Below are positions 23,151-31,335 of a stretch of DNA of 36,541 nucleotides, piece by piece. Every line of letters starts with the position of its first letter. Within the stretch, counting starts at the first letter, position 1. The notes under the pieces were generated by a model, which saw nothing but the letters and a program-made list of their open reading frames with translations, did not search any database and was not told the DNA's origin. The translations under genes were made by a program, and so were the position numbers. This DNA is from Pseudomonadota bacterium (GTDB taxonomy: Bacteria > Pseudomonadota > Gammaproteobacteria > Burkholderiales > Gallionellaceae): contig JAPLQK010000033.1 of the NCBI GenBank assembly GCA_026399735.1, positions 1 through 36,541 on the forward strand, in the 5' to 3' direction.

Positions 23151-26054
23151 TCAGTCCGCCTGAGCGTTAAGGCCCTCTGATACTTTCAGCCAGTTCGCCA
23201 GATAGTTATCTGCCGCACGCATTTCGCCGTTAAATTGCGCGACGAGTTCAGCCGGCACAGCATTTTCCTTTACCGCGTGTTCGAGCTGCTCGCACAACAA
23301 TCCCAACCTGAGCGCACCAATTGTGCGCGCAGAAGATTTCAGTTTGTGTGCCCCCGCACCCAATCCGGCCAGCCGCCCGGCAGAAAAGTCCTCATTCATC
23401 CCGGCCGCTATGGCTGCAGCACTGAGACGAAAATCGCCCAGCAGGTCACGAATTACGACCGGATTTCTGCCCACCAACGCTTCCAGCACGCGCACATCCA
23501 CAGGCGCATCAGAAGGCGCCGGCAAAGTGGCCGGCAGCCATTTTTTAAGCATCGTCCTGAGTATCTCAAGCCGCAGCGGCTTGGGGAGGTAATCGTCCAT
23601 GCCTGTGGTCTTGCAGTGTTCCGCCTCATCTTTCAATGCATTGGCCGTAAGCGCGATGACCGGCGTGCGGCGAAGACCCGAGCTGGCTTCCACGGCACGA
23701 ATATCAGCAGTCAACTCATAGCCGTCCCTATGCGGCATGTGCAGATCCGTCAGCAGCAGCGCATAATCGCCCGTCTTCCAGAGACGCAATGCTTCCAAAC
23801 CGTCATTCGCTATTTCCGATGCAAACCCGAGCAGCGCCAATTGCTGACGGATCACCTGCTGATTGGTTGCATTATCCTCGGCAAGCAGTATCAGCCTGTT
23901 TAACTTCACGGCCTCCTCGCGGGAGGGTGTGTCGAAGGATGCCGATGAAAGCCCTGTAGATTCATGTAGTTGCTCAGGTTCTGCGCGTCCTGCGGAGATG
24001 GCCACGGCCCGCAGAAGTTCCAGCCTTGAAAGCAGGTTGCCATCAATTTTCACCAGATCACGTGAAACGCGGCGGGCCCGGCGGCGATTGCCGCGACTGA
24101 TCAGCAACAATTGCACGCCCGCATGATCTCCGACTGCAGCGCGCAACGCGGTCAGCGGCGGCTTTTCCCTCATCGTATCGAGCACCCACACCCATAGTGC
24201 GTCAACCGGTATTTCCACTTGCCGCGCAGCTTCAATGTCTGCCACTCGCTGCACGCTGGCACCGGCATGCTCAAGTTGAAGCGCGATGTCGTCGCTCAAT
24301 CCGGTGTCAGACCCGATCACCAGACACGCCAGTCCGGCAACTTGTGAACCGGTCATTGCAATTTGAGGTCCGACGGCGAACGGCAACTGCACAGTAAAAA
24401 TACTGCCTTCATCGGGTTTGCTCTTCACGCTGATCTCGCCGTCCATCAAATTTGCGAGTTGGCGCGCGATAGCCAATCCCAGTCCGGTGCCGCCAAATCG
24501 CCTTGAGGTAGAAAAATCGGCCTGTTCAAAAGGCATAAACAACCGTGCCTGAGTCGGCTCGTCCATGCCGATGCCGTTGTCACGAACCGTGAATTTCAAC
24601 CAGACCCGTTCATCTTCGCGCCTTAACACACAGGCACGCACCATCACCTGACCTGTCTGATGCCCCCTGCTTGAAAATTTAATGGCATTATTGGTCAGGT
24701 TGGTCAAAATCTGGCGCAAACGCAATGCATCGCCCAGCACCACCTGCGGAATGGCCGGATCAACGAACAACGTCAGTTCCACACGCTTCTTCTCCGCGAT
24801 GTGACCAAACAAGTTGCAGGATTTATCGACAACGTCCTCTATCGACAGGGGTTCCTGTTCAATATTGAGTTTACCGGCCTCGATTTTTGAAAAATCGAGT
24901 ATGTCGTCGATAATGCCGAGCAGCGAGTAAGCCGAATCGTTAATCAGACTGACCATCTCGATCTGATGGCCATTTAGGCCGGTTTGCGTCAGTACATCCA
25001 GCATGCCGATCACGCCGTTCATCGGTGTACGAATCTCGTGGCTCATCGCGGCCAGAAAATCCGACTTGGCCCGATTGGCACGCTCGGCGGCCTCTTTGGC
25101 TTGTTGCAGCAAGATTTCGTCGTTCTTTTTTTCGGTAATGTCACGGGCAATCCTGGAGATACCCGCCACCCTTCCTTCATCATTGAGAATAGGAGAAATC
25201 GTGGCGGAAATATTGATCAATTTGCCATCTTTGCGCAGGCGCACGGTTTCAAAATGATGGAGTTTTTCGCCGCGCAAGATGCACGACAGGATTTCATGCT
25301 CCTCATTCAGATGTTCTGGCGGAATCATTGCCAGTACCGACTTGCCGATCACTTCTGCTGCGGCATAGCCAAAAACCCTTTCCGCAGCCGTGTTCCAGCT
25401 GGTGATCAGGCCGTCCGGCGTTTGACTGATGACCGCATCCTCGGTGGAATCGATAATGGCCTGAAACCTCTGCAATGCCAGTTCGCTTTTTGCAAGATCG
25501 GCAATGCGCTTATCCAGTTCCAGATTAAGCAACACCAGACGTGTCTGCGATACCCTGACTTCGCCCAGCTCCTGCTGATAGTTTTTACGGTAGCGATGCA
25601 TGGCCTCAATCGACAGTGACATGATGACGCCATCCGCAAAAAACACCATATTGGACCAGAATCCGGTTGTAAAGCTTTCAAGCGCAAACGAATAGTAAGG
25701 CGGAATAAAAAAATAGGTCGCAAACAGCAGCCCGATGACCGTTGCAAACACACCCGCCCTGAATCCGCACGCGATTGCAGCCAGCATGACGGCGGGGAAA
25801 AAGGTCACATATTGAACGCCTGCATTAACCGGTGCGAGAGTCAAACGCACGAACAAGGCGAACACCATCAGGACTGCGGCCAGCAAGTAGTCGTAAACTG
25901 CGCTGCGTTTGCGCTCAAGGAATGCGGCAAAAACCGCCTCCACCCGCAAGCCGAGAAGTTGAATCAGACTGTTTTGCATACAAACTTCCGAAACGTTAAA
26001 AACGATGGCGTCATTGTAAAAAGGAGTGGCGACCGGGTAAGCGACTGCTCGCAT
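23151..26054 (-). CDS. Membrane hybrid sensor histidine kinase (DUF4118-PAS-HisKA-HATPase-pseudoREC-REC-Hpt)
   Basis: A 967-aa multi-step phosphorelay kinase in the inner membrane. Four membrane helices at about 55-140 resemble the KdpD-type DUF4118 module. Then come a coiled coil, a PAS domain (about 200-310) and HisKA with the phospho-histidine His339 in MSHEIRTPMNG. The HATPase follows with N, G1 (DNGIGM) and G2 (GGTGLGLAI) boxes, then a degenerate receiver-like segment (about 575-690), an intact receiver with Asp770 (LLLTDLHMP) and an Hpt domain with His903 (AHKLKSSARTIG). The signal sensed is unknown. The start at 26054 has an AGGGAG site 8 bases upstream; Met26 (25979) is an alternative. 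Divergent from a response regulator gene. Confidence 0.92.
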   Translation of the reverse strand: MRAVAYPVATPFYNDAIVFNVSEVCMQNSLIQLLGLRVEAVFAAFLERKRSAVYDYLLAAVLMVFALFVRLTLAPVNAGVQYVTFFPAVMLAAIACGFRAGVFATVIGLLFATYFFIPPYYSFALESFTTGFWSNMVFFADGVIMSLSIEAMHRYRKNYQQELGEVRVSQTRLVLLNLELDKRIADLAKSELALQRFQAIIDSTEDAVISQTPDGLITSWNTAAERVFGYAAAEVIGKSVLAMIPPEHLNEEHEILSCILRGEKLHHFETVRLRKDGKLINISATISPILNDEGRVAGISRIARDITEKKNDEILLQQAKEAAERANRAKSDFLAAMSHEIRTPMNGVIGMLDVLTQTGLNGHQIEMVSLINDSAYSLLGIIDDILDFSKIEAGKLNIEQEPLSIEDVVDKSCNLFGHIAEKKRVELTLFVDPAIPQVVLGDALRLRQILTNLTNNAIKFSSRGHQTGQVMVRACVLRREDERVWLKFTVRDNGIGMDEPTQARLFMPFEQADFSTSRRFGGTGLGLAIARQLANLMDGEISVKSKPDEGSIFTVQLPFAVGPQIAMTGSQVAGLACLVIGSDTGLSDDIALQLEHAGASVQRVADIEAARQVEIPVDALWVWVLDTMREKPPLTALRAAVGDHAGVQLLLISRGNRRRARRVSRDLVKIDGNLLSRLELLRAVAISAGRAEPEQLHESTGLSSASFDTPSREEAVKLNRLILLAEDNATNQQVIRQQLALLGFASEIANDGLEALRLWKTGDYALLLTDLHMPHRDGYELTADIRAVEASSGLRRTPVIALTANALKDEAEHCKTTGMDDYLPKPLRLEILRTMLKKWLPATLPAPSDAPVDVRVLEALVGRNPVVIRDLLGDFRLSAAAIAAGMNEDFSAGRLAGLGAGAHKLKSSARTIGALRLGLLCEQLEHAVKENAVPAELVAQFNGEMRAADNYLANWLKVSEGLNAQAD

Positions 26055-26173
26055 GACGGCTCCCTGCTCAGCCTTTTGTCGCGCAGTATAAGCTTAAAGA
26101 CACAGCCCGGCATGCACAGGCTGCCGATAGATCAGGAAATCCCTACCGGCAAGTAAAATTCTGTAGAAAATCA

Positions 26174-26182
26174 TGATAAAAT
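26174..26182 (+). promoter_or_regulatory. Candidate extended -10 promoter for the response regulator
   Basis: TGATAAAAT fits TGnTANAAT and lies 41-49 bases upstream of the TTG start at 26223, in the divergent region between kinase and regulator. The -35 region is weak. Confidence 0.35.
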
Positions 26183-26222
26183 GACCCGCAGCAGGCCCTG
26201 AAACTATTGGTAAGAGGTTTTT

Positions 26223-27353
26223 TTGAACGAACTGCCCATCATTCTTCTCGTTGAAGACGACGACTTTGCGGCAAAAGTGACCGCAACCCTGCTGGCGTCG
26301 AAATACGTTGTGCATCACGTCGAAAATGGCCAGGAAGCCTTGAATTTTGTTGCCCATCAGACCCCTGACCTGATGTTGCTGGATGTTTCCATGCCAGGTT
26401 TGTCCGGCTATGAAGTTTGTCGTACCTTGCGCAATGATCCGGCAATCGAAAAATTCCCGATTATTTTTCTGTCCGGCCTGATCAGCGAAGAGGATAGGCT
26501 GGCCGGCTTCGAAGCGGGCGGCGACGACTATTTAAGCAAACCGGTGTCCGCCGCCGAATTGCAGCAGAAAATCAGCCTGTCGCTGAAAAATTATGCCGAA
26601 CGCCGCAGCATGAAGGAGGATCTCTCCAACACTTTTGCAACGGCGATGACGGCGATGACCAGCGCTGCGGATATGGGTACCGTATTCCAGTTTTTACAGG
26701 CGAGTTTTAAGTGCACCGACTACGACGCCCTGTCTCATGAAGTGATGAAAACACTCGCGTCCTATGGCGCCCAGAGCAGCGTTCAGATTCGCGGGCAATC
26801 AGGGTGCATCTCGATTAGTTCCAACGGCCCCTGTTCACCGCTGGAAACCTCAGTGCTCGCCAATATGGCCAAACACGACCGCCTGTTCGATTTCAGCTCC
26901 TGCCTGTCATGCAGTTACGAACATATCACCATCATCATTAAAAATATTGATCGCAACGACGCTGACCGGCACGGCCGGTTGCGGGACAATCTCGCGCTGC
27001 TGGCGGAAGGCGCCAATATGCGCATCGACGCACTGGATAGCAGCGCAGCGCTTGAAAAAGAGCAACAGGCACTGACCCAACTTATAACGAATACCCGGCA
27101 GACGCTGGCAAACATCGATCAGCACCACAGGCAACAGCGTATCGACAGCAAAAGGATATTCGAAAACTTACAGGTTGACTTTGAGCGCCGCATGTTGACT
27201 ATCGGTATTACGGTTTCGCAAGAAGACGAACTGTCAGAACTGATAACGAATGCCTGCAACCAGTCGCTGGCACTGTATGACCAGGGGCAATCCATTGAGG
27301 TGCATATGAAAAAGCTGCTCGAGCAGCTTGAAGTCCCGCAAATTCATCCATAA
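26223..27353 (+). CDS. Response regulator with unrecognised C-terminal domain
   Basis: A 376-aa cytoplasmic protein. Residues 5-125 are a standard receiver: acidic pocket EDDD (11-14), phospho-acceptor Asp54 in LLDVSMPG, a switch serine (LSG, residue 84), and Lys106 in LSKP. The remaining 250 residues show no DNA-binding helix-turn-helix, GGDEF, EAL or PP2C motif. They contain a mixed domain (about 150-245) with cysteines including a CLSC pair (227-230), then helical coiled-coil segments (270-320). The start is TTG, supported by AAGAGG five bases upstream. Divergent from the hybrid kinase, so it is a plausible partner, perhaps receiving phosphate from its Hpt domain (inference). Ends 4 bp from the convergent acr3 gene. 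Confidence 0.85.
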   Translation: MNELPIILLVEDDDFAAKVTATLLASKYVVHHVENGQEALNFVAHQTPDLMLLDVSMPGLSGYEVCRTLRNDPAIEKFPIIFLSGLISEEDRLAGFEAGGDDYLSKPVSAAELQQKISLSLKNYAERRSMKEDLSNTFATAMTAMTSAADMGTVFQFLQASFKCTDYDALSHEVMKTLASYGAQSSVQIRGQSGCISISSNGPCSPLETSVLANMAKHDRLFDFSSCLSCSYEHITIIIKNIDRNDADRHGRLRDNLALLAEGANMRIDALDSSAALEKEQQALTQLITNTRQTLANIDQHHRQQRIDSKRIFENLQVDFERRMLTIGITVSQEDELSELITNACNQSLALYDQGQSIEVHMKKLLEQLEVPQIHP

Positions 27354-27357
27354 CGCT

Positions 27358-28377
27358 TCATTTCAGCTGATACCAGCCGCGCGAGCGGTTGGCAACGAAA
27401 ACCACCATCAGCATCACCGGCACCTCGATCAGCACGCCGACCACGGTGGCTAACGCCGCCCCCGACTGAAAACCGAACAGACTGATCGCGGTAGCCACGG
27501 CCAGTTCAAAAAAATTGCTGGCTCCGATCAATGCAGACGGTGCCGCGACACAATGTTCAACCCCAAGGCGGCGATTCAGCCAGTAAGCCAGACTGGCGTT
27601 AAACAACACCTGAATCAGAATCGGCACGGCGAGCATCGCGATCACCAGCGGTTGCGCGACGATGGCATTGCCCTGCAATGCAAACAGCAACACCAGCGTC
27701 AGCAACAGGGCCGCAATCGAATACGGCCCGATATGCGCCATCACGCGATTGAATGCCCCCTCGCCTCCCGCCATCAGTTGCCTGCGCAGCACTTGCGCGA
27801 TGATCACCGGGATCACGATGTAAAACACCACCGAGACGAACAAGGTGGCCCAGGGCACGGCGATGCTGCTCATGCCGAGCAGCAAGGCGACCAAGGGTGC
27901 AAAGGCGAAAATCATGATGGCGTCATTAAGGGCGACCTGTGACAAGGTGAAATACGGATCGCCCCTGACCAGATTGCTCCAGACAAACACCATCGCGGTA
28001 CAGGGGGCTGCCGCCAGCAGGATCAGTCCGGCGATGTAACTATCGAGTTGATCTTGCGGCAGATAACCGGCGAAGACATGACGAATGAACAACCAGCCTA
28101 AAAACGCCATCGAAAACGGTTTTACCGCCCAGTTGATAAACAACGTCACACCGATGCCGCGCAGGTGTTTTTTGACCTGATGCAGCGCGCCAAAGTCGAT
28201 CTTCAGCAACATCGGGATAATCATCACCCATACCAGTACACCGACCGGAATATTCACATGTGCCACTTCCAGACTGGCGACAGCCTGAAACACGCCCGGC
28301 AAAAATTGCCCGAGCAGCACACCGGCAATGATACAAAGTACAACCCACAGCGTCAGATAGCGTTCAAACAGATTCAT
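27358..28377 (-). CDS. acr3: Arsenite efflux permease, ACR3 family
   Basis: Exports arsenite across the inner membrane. The 339-aa protein has about ten membrane segments. It shows ACR3 landmarks: IPVGVLVWVMIIPMLLKIDF in the second helix region, and LAAAPCTAMVFVWS with the cysteine that is conserved and essential in studied ACR3 proteins. The longest frame in this region is 118 residues longer, but that extension runs through the adjacent arsC in another frame. The ATG at 28377 is 4 bp after arsC stops and begins at the normal ACR3 N-terminus. It is the last gene of arsR-arsC-acr3. Confidence 0.95.
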   Translation of the reverse strand: MNLFERYLTLWVVLCIIAGVLLGQFLPGVFQAVASLEVAHVNIPVGVLVWVMIIPMLLKIDFGALHQVKKHLRGIGVTLFINWAVKPFSMAFLGWLFIRHVFAGYLPQDQLDSYIAGLILLAAAPCTAMVFVWSNLVRGDPYFTLSQVALNDAIMIFAFAPLVALLLGMSSIAVPWATLFVSVVFYIVIPVIIAQVLRRQLMAGGEGAFNRVMAHIGPYSIAALLLTLVLLFALQGNAIVAQPLVIAMLAVPILIQVLFNASLAYWLNRRLGVEHCVAAPSALIGASNFFELAVATAISLFGFQSGAALATVVGVLIEVPVMLMVVFVANRSRGWYQLK

Positions 28378-28381
28378 CGGT

Positions 28382-28879
28382 TTAATCCTGCATTTGTCCG
28401 ATTTCAACCAGCTTCTCCTGCAAAGCCAGCTTGTCCAGTTTTTCAATCGGCAAACTGATGAACAGCCCGATGCGCCGCGCCAACTGCTCGGACGCACGTT
28501 TAAATGCGGCACGGCGCGCATCGATACCCTCAACATGCGCAGGATCAGGAATTCCCCAATGCGCGGTGGCAGGTTTGCCTGGCCAGAGCGGGCAGGCTTC
28601 TCCGGCTGCGTTGTCGCATACGGTAAAGATAAAATCAAACTCCGGCGCGCCGGGTACTGCAAATTCATCCCAGCTTTTGCTGCGCAAGCCGGCTGTGTTG
28701 TATCCCTGCTCCTGCAACAGTTCCAGTGCACCCGGATTCACTTTTCCCGCAGGTCGGCTGCCTGCGCTGTAAGCCTTGAATTTTCCCTTGCCCAGCGCAT
28801 TAAATAACACTTCGCCCAGAATGCTGCGCGCCGAATTGCCGGTACATAACACCAGCACGCTGTATTGTTTTTCACTCAT
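28382..28879 (-). CDS. arsC: Arsenate reductase, thioredoxin-coupled (low-molecular-weight phosphatase fold)
   Basis: Reduces arsenate to arsenite for export by the neighbouring ACR3 permease. The 165-aa protein has the phosphatase P-loop Cys12-x5-Arg18 (CTGNSARS), the resolving cysteines Cys88 and Cys96 (VCDNAAGEAC), and the catalytic Asp112 (GIPDPA). This three-cysteine layout is that of the thioredoxin-dependent ArsC family. About 25 residues at the C-terminus exceed the classical length. It sits 22 bp after arsR and 4 bp before acr3. Confidence 0.93.
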   Translation of the reverse strand: MSEKQYSVLVLCTGNSARSILGEVLFNALGKGKFKAYSAGSRPAGKVNPGALELLQEQGYNTAGLRSKSWDEFAVPGAPEFDFIFTVCDNAAGEACPLWPGKPATAHWGIPDPAHVEGIDARRAAFKRASEQLARRIGLFISLPIEKLDKLALQEKLVEIGQMQD

Positions 28880-28901
28880 TTAATTTTCCATTAATATTCA
28901 A

Positions 28902-29234
28902 TTAGTTACACTTTAAAGATGCATTATCCGGCACAGAACATCCATCCGGATTACCCGCGCAACAATTCTCGGTGAGATAAGCCAACATACCGTTCATCAC
29001 CGAAAAATTCGCCGTGTAGTAAACAAAGCGCCCGTCCTGACGGCTCACAATCAGACCCGCATGGCTCAGCGTCTTGAAATGATGCGACATGTTCGCCGGA
29101 GACACGCACAACTTTTCGGCCAGTTGCCCGGCCGCCATGCCTTCCGGCCCGCACACCACCAGCAGACGAAAAATTGCCAGTCTTGTGGGCTGCGCCAAGG
29201 CAGCCAGGGCTTCAACAACGGATCCTGATTTCAT
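28902..29234 (-). CDS. arsR: ArsR-family arsenic-responsive repressor
   Basis: A 110-aa winged-helix repressor. The recognition region is LCVSPANMSHHFKTLSHAGL followed by a wing RQDGRFVYY. A C-terminal cysteine cluster, Cys91, Cys92 and Cys99 (ENCCAGNPDGC), provides three thiols for arsenite. This resembles the Acidithiobacillus-type ArsR, whose three As(III)-binding cysteines also lie at the C-terminus, not the CxC-in-helix form of plasmid R773. Predicted to repress arsRC-acr3 until arsenite binds. No Shine-Dalgarno is visible in the AT-rich stretch before its ATG. Confidence 0.93.
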   Translation of the reverse strand: MKSGSVVEALAALAQPTRLAIFRLLVVCGPEGMAAGQLAEKLCVSPANMSHHFKTLSHAGLIVSRQDGRFVYYTANFSVMNGMLAYLTENCCAGNPDGCSVPDNASLKCN

Positions 29235-29244
29235 TTTATATTTA

Positions 29245-29265
29245 AATTATTAAACAATTATTAAA
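29245..29265 (-). promoter_or_regulatory. Candidate ArsR operator / ars promoter region
   Basis: Two 10-bp direct repeats AATTATTAAA (29245-29254 and 29256-29265) have an 11-bp period, about one helix turn, immediately upstream of arsR in very AT-rich DNA. This is where an ArsR operator or -10 region should lie. The further 200 bp to the HU gene contain no ORF I can support. Confidence 0.4.
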
Positions 29266-29468
29266 ATGACAGGCGCAATTTGAACAGAAAACTGCCAACC
29301 GGACAAGCGTGATTTAACTTTTACCGCTACTGACATGAAAAAATGACCATCGGGCAGAAAAATTTCAACAGAATCACGCTGAGTTGTTCAGTTTACAGCG
29401 GTTGAGTGGTAGACTTTGTCCGCAGCAACGCTCAGTCATTTATAACGATAACTCACAAAGGGATTAAA

Positions 29469-29744
29469 ATGAACAGAAAAGAACTTATTGATGCTTTGGC
29501 CACAAAAACCGGAAGCACAAAAACTGTCGCAGAGCAAAATATTGCCGCGCTGATTGAAGTCATCGGTGAAACTTTGTCCAAAGGCGACAGCATCGCTCTG
29601 GTGGGTTTTGGCACATTTGAAGTGCGCGAACGCGCTGCACGTACCGGCCGCAATCCAAAGACAGGCGCAGAACTGAAAATTGCGGCTTCCAAGGTTCCGG
29701 CATTCAAGCCAGGCGCGACCCTCAAAGCTGCGGTCAACAAGTAA
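29469..29744 (+). CDS. hupB: HU-family nucleoid DNA-binding protein
   Basis: A 91-aa histone-like protein that binds and bends DNA as a dimer. MNRKELIDALA at the start and the beta-arm sequence GRNPKTG (about residues 55-61) are standard HU features, with the arm proline present. The ATG at 29469 has AAAGGGA upstream; an upstream in-frame start would add 21 residues with no counterpart in the family. HU versus IHF is decided by the overall sequence and the short C-terminus (LKAAVNK). Single gene with a hairpin after the stop. Confidence 0.95.
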   Translation: MNRKELIDALATKTGSTKTVAEQNIAALIEVIGETLSKGDSIALVGFGTFEVRERAARTGRNPKTGAELKIAASKVPAFKPGATLKAAVNK

Positions 29745-29759
29745 TCAGTAGTTCAGGAT

Positions 29760-29782
29760 ACCAACCCTCGCTGAGGGTTGGT
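29760..29782. terminator. Hairpin between convergent hupB and malQ
   Basis: Arms CCAACCCTC (29761-29769) and GAGGGTTGG (29773-29781), plus a flanking A-T pair, enclose a three-base loop. It lies 16 bp past the hupB stop and 9 bp from the malQ stop. No U run follows on either strand, so termination efficiency is uncertain. Confidence 0.55.
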
Positions 29783-29790
29783 GCCTCGCT

Positions 29791-31299
29791 TCAAACGACC
29801 TTCATTATCCGTCCACGGTCATTGTCAGCGGTCATTTTTGCCAGCCTGATGGTTTGCCAGGGCTGCACCTGCCCCCACGAAAAGCGCCACTCCCAGTTCC
29901 CTTCAGAACTTCCCGGATAATTCATGCGATGTTCTCCTGCAAGACAGAGCACATCCTGAAGCGGAAATATGACTGTATTGGCCACCGAGGCTGACAATGC
30001 AGCCATCATATCCCAGGGAACATCAACCGCTTCTGTCCCCAGGTATTCGCGGGCAAACGTTTTTTCCTGATCACTGGCCGTATTCCACCAGCCTGTCAGC
30101 GTGTCATTGTCGTGCGTACCGGTATAGGCAATCGTGTTGGCGATATAGTTGTGCGGCAAAAAATAGTTGCTGCGATCTTCGGCAAACGCAAATTGCAGAA
30201 TCCGCATTCCCGGCAAGTTGAACTGGTCCCGAAGCGCTGCCACATCCGGTGTGATCACACCCAGATCTTCGGCGATAACAGGCAAATCCGGAAACATTTT
30301 TTTGAGGGCTGCAAACAGTGCCGAGCCCGGCCCCGGCATCCATCTGCCGTTGATTGCGGTCGTTTCAGTTGCCGGCACTTCCCAGTACTCGGAAAATCCT
30401 CTGAAATGGTCGATGCGCACCTGATCAAAACTCGACAGTGCATACTGCAAACGCCTGATCCACCAAGCGTATCCTGTTTCCTTGTGAACGTCCCAGCGGT
30501 AGAGCGGATTACCCCATAGCTGCCCGGTTGCACTGAAATAGTCAGGAGGTACACCCGCCACCACGGCAGGACTACCCTTTTCATCCAGTTCAAACAGATC
30601 CCGATGCGCCCATACGTCGGCACTTTGGAAGGCGACAAAAATCGGCACATCCCCGATCAGTTTGACGCCACGTTCATTGGCATAAGTTTTCAGCTGTATC
30701 CACTGACGCGAAAAACACCACTGGCAGAATTTCCAGAAATCAATTTTATCGGCATTGATCGCTTCTAAAAATTGCAACGCTTGCGTATCCCTGTTGGCCA
30801 ACGCCGCAGGCCATTGATTCCAGTTTCGACCCTCCTGTTGCTCGGCAATGGTCATGAAACGCGCGTAATCGTCCAGCCACTCGCATTCAATCAGACAAAA
30901 TTCTTCATATTCGCGGTGCAGCCTGTCTGAGGCAAAAAAACGACGGGCCGCACGACGCAAGCGCTCCAACCTGAACGGACCTTGCAATGCAAAATCCACG
31001 CGATCATCACAAAATGCAGGATCAGGAATCAGGTCGGCAGCTTCTAACCAGCCCTGATGCGCCAGATCGTACAGATCGATCAGCAGCACATTGCCCGCGA
31101 ATGCGGAACTGCTCATGTAAGGTGAATTACCGGGGCCAATTTCGCCTAACGGTAAAACCTGCCAGAAGGTTTGTCCGGCGCCAATCAGCCAGTCCACAAA
31201 AAGATACGCGTTGGCGCCCAGATCCCCCGCGCCGAACGGGCCGGGCAGTGAAGTTGGATGCAGCAAAATACCGCTGGTACGATCACTTATCATAAGCAT
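29791..31299 (-). CDS. malQ: 4-alpha-glucanotransferase (amylomaltase, GH77)
   Basis: Transfers alpha-1,4-glucan segments between malto-oligosaccharides. The 502-aa protein begins with the GH77 signature SGILLHPTSLPGPFGAGDLG, and has WQVLPLGEIGPGNSPY, the nucleophile region QVRIDHFRGFSEYW (Asp in RIDH) and the acid/base IAEDLGVITPDV. The THDNDT motif near the C-terminus completes the set. It is the third gene of a minus-strand unit glgC - GH57 - malQ; 36 bp separate it from the GH57 gene. Two nearby start codons (31299 and 31293) are possible and neither has a strong ribosome-binding site. Confidence 0.95.
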   Translation of the reverse strand: MLMISDRTSGILLHPTSLPGPFGAGDLGANAYLFVDWLIGAGQTFWQVLPLGEIGPGNSPYMSSSAFAGNVLLIDLYDLAHQGWLEAADLIPDPAFCDDRVDFALQGPFRLERLRRAARRFFASDRLHREYEEFCLIECEWLDDYARFMTIAEQQEGRNWNQWPAALANRDTQALQFLEAINADKIDFWKFCQWCFSRQWIQLKTYANERGVKLIGDVPIFVAFQSADVWAHRDLFELDEKGSPAVVAGVPPDYFSATGQLWGNPLYRWDVHKETGYAWWIRRLQYALSSFDQVRIDHFRGFSEYWEVPATETTAINGRWMPGPGSALFAALKKMFPDLPVIAEDLGVITPDVAALRDQFNLPGMRILQFAFAEDRSNYFLPHNYIANTIAYTGTHDNDTLTGWWNTASDQEKTFAREYLGTEAVDVPWDMMAALSASVANTVIFPLQDVLCLAGEHRMNYPGSSEGNWEWRFSWGQVQPWQTIRLAKMTADNDRGRIMKVV

Positions 31300-31335
31300 T
31301 TGATTCTATTAACTATTTTATTTAACCCGAAACCC

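Noticed and set aside
27358-28731. Longer 457-residue frame for the arsenite permease
   Set aside because: The extra N-terminus overlaps arsC on the same strand in another frame and is not membrane-like; ATG at 28377 fits ACR3 proteins.
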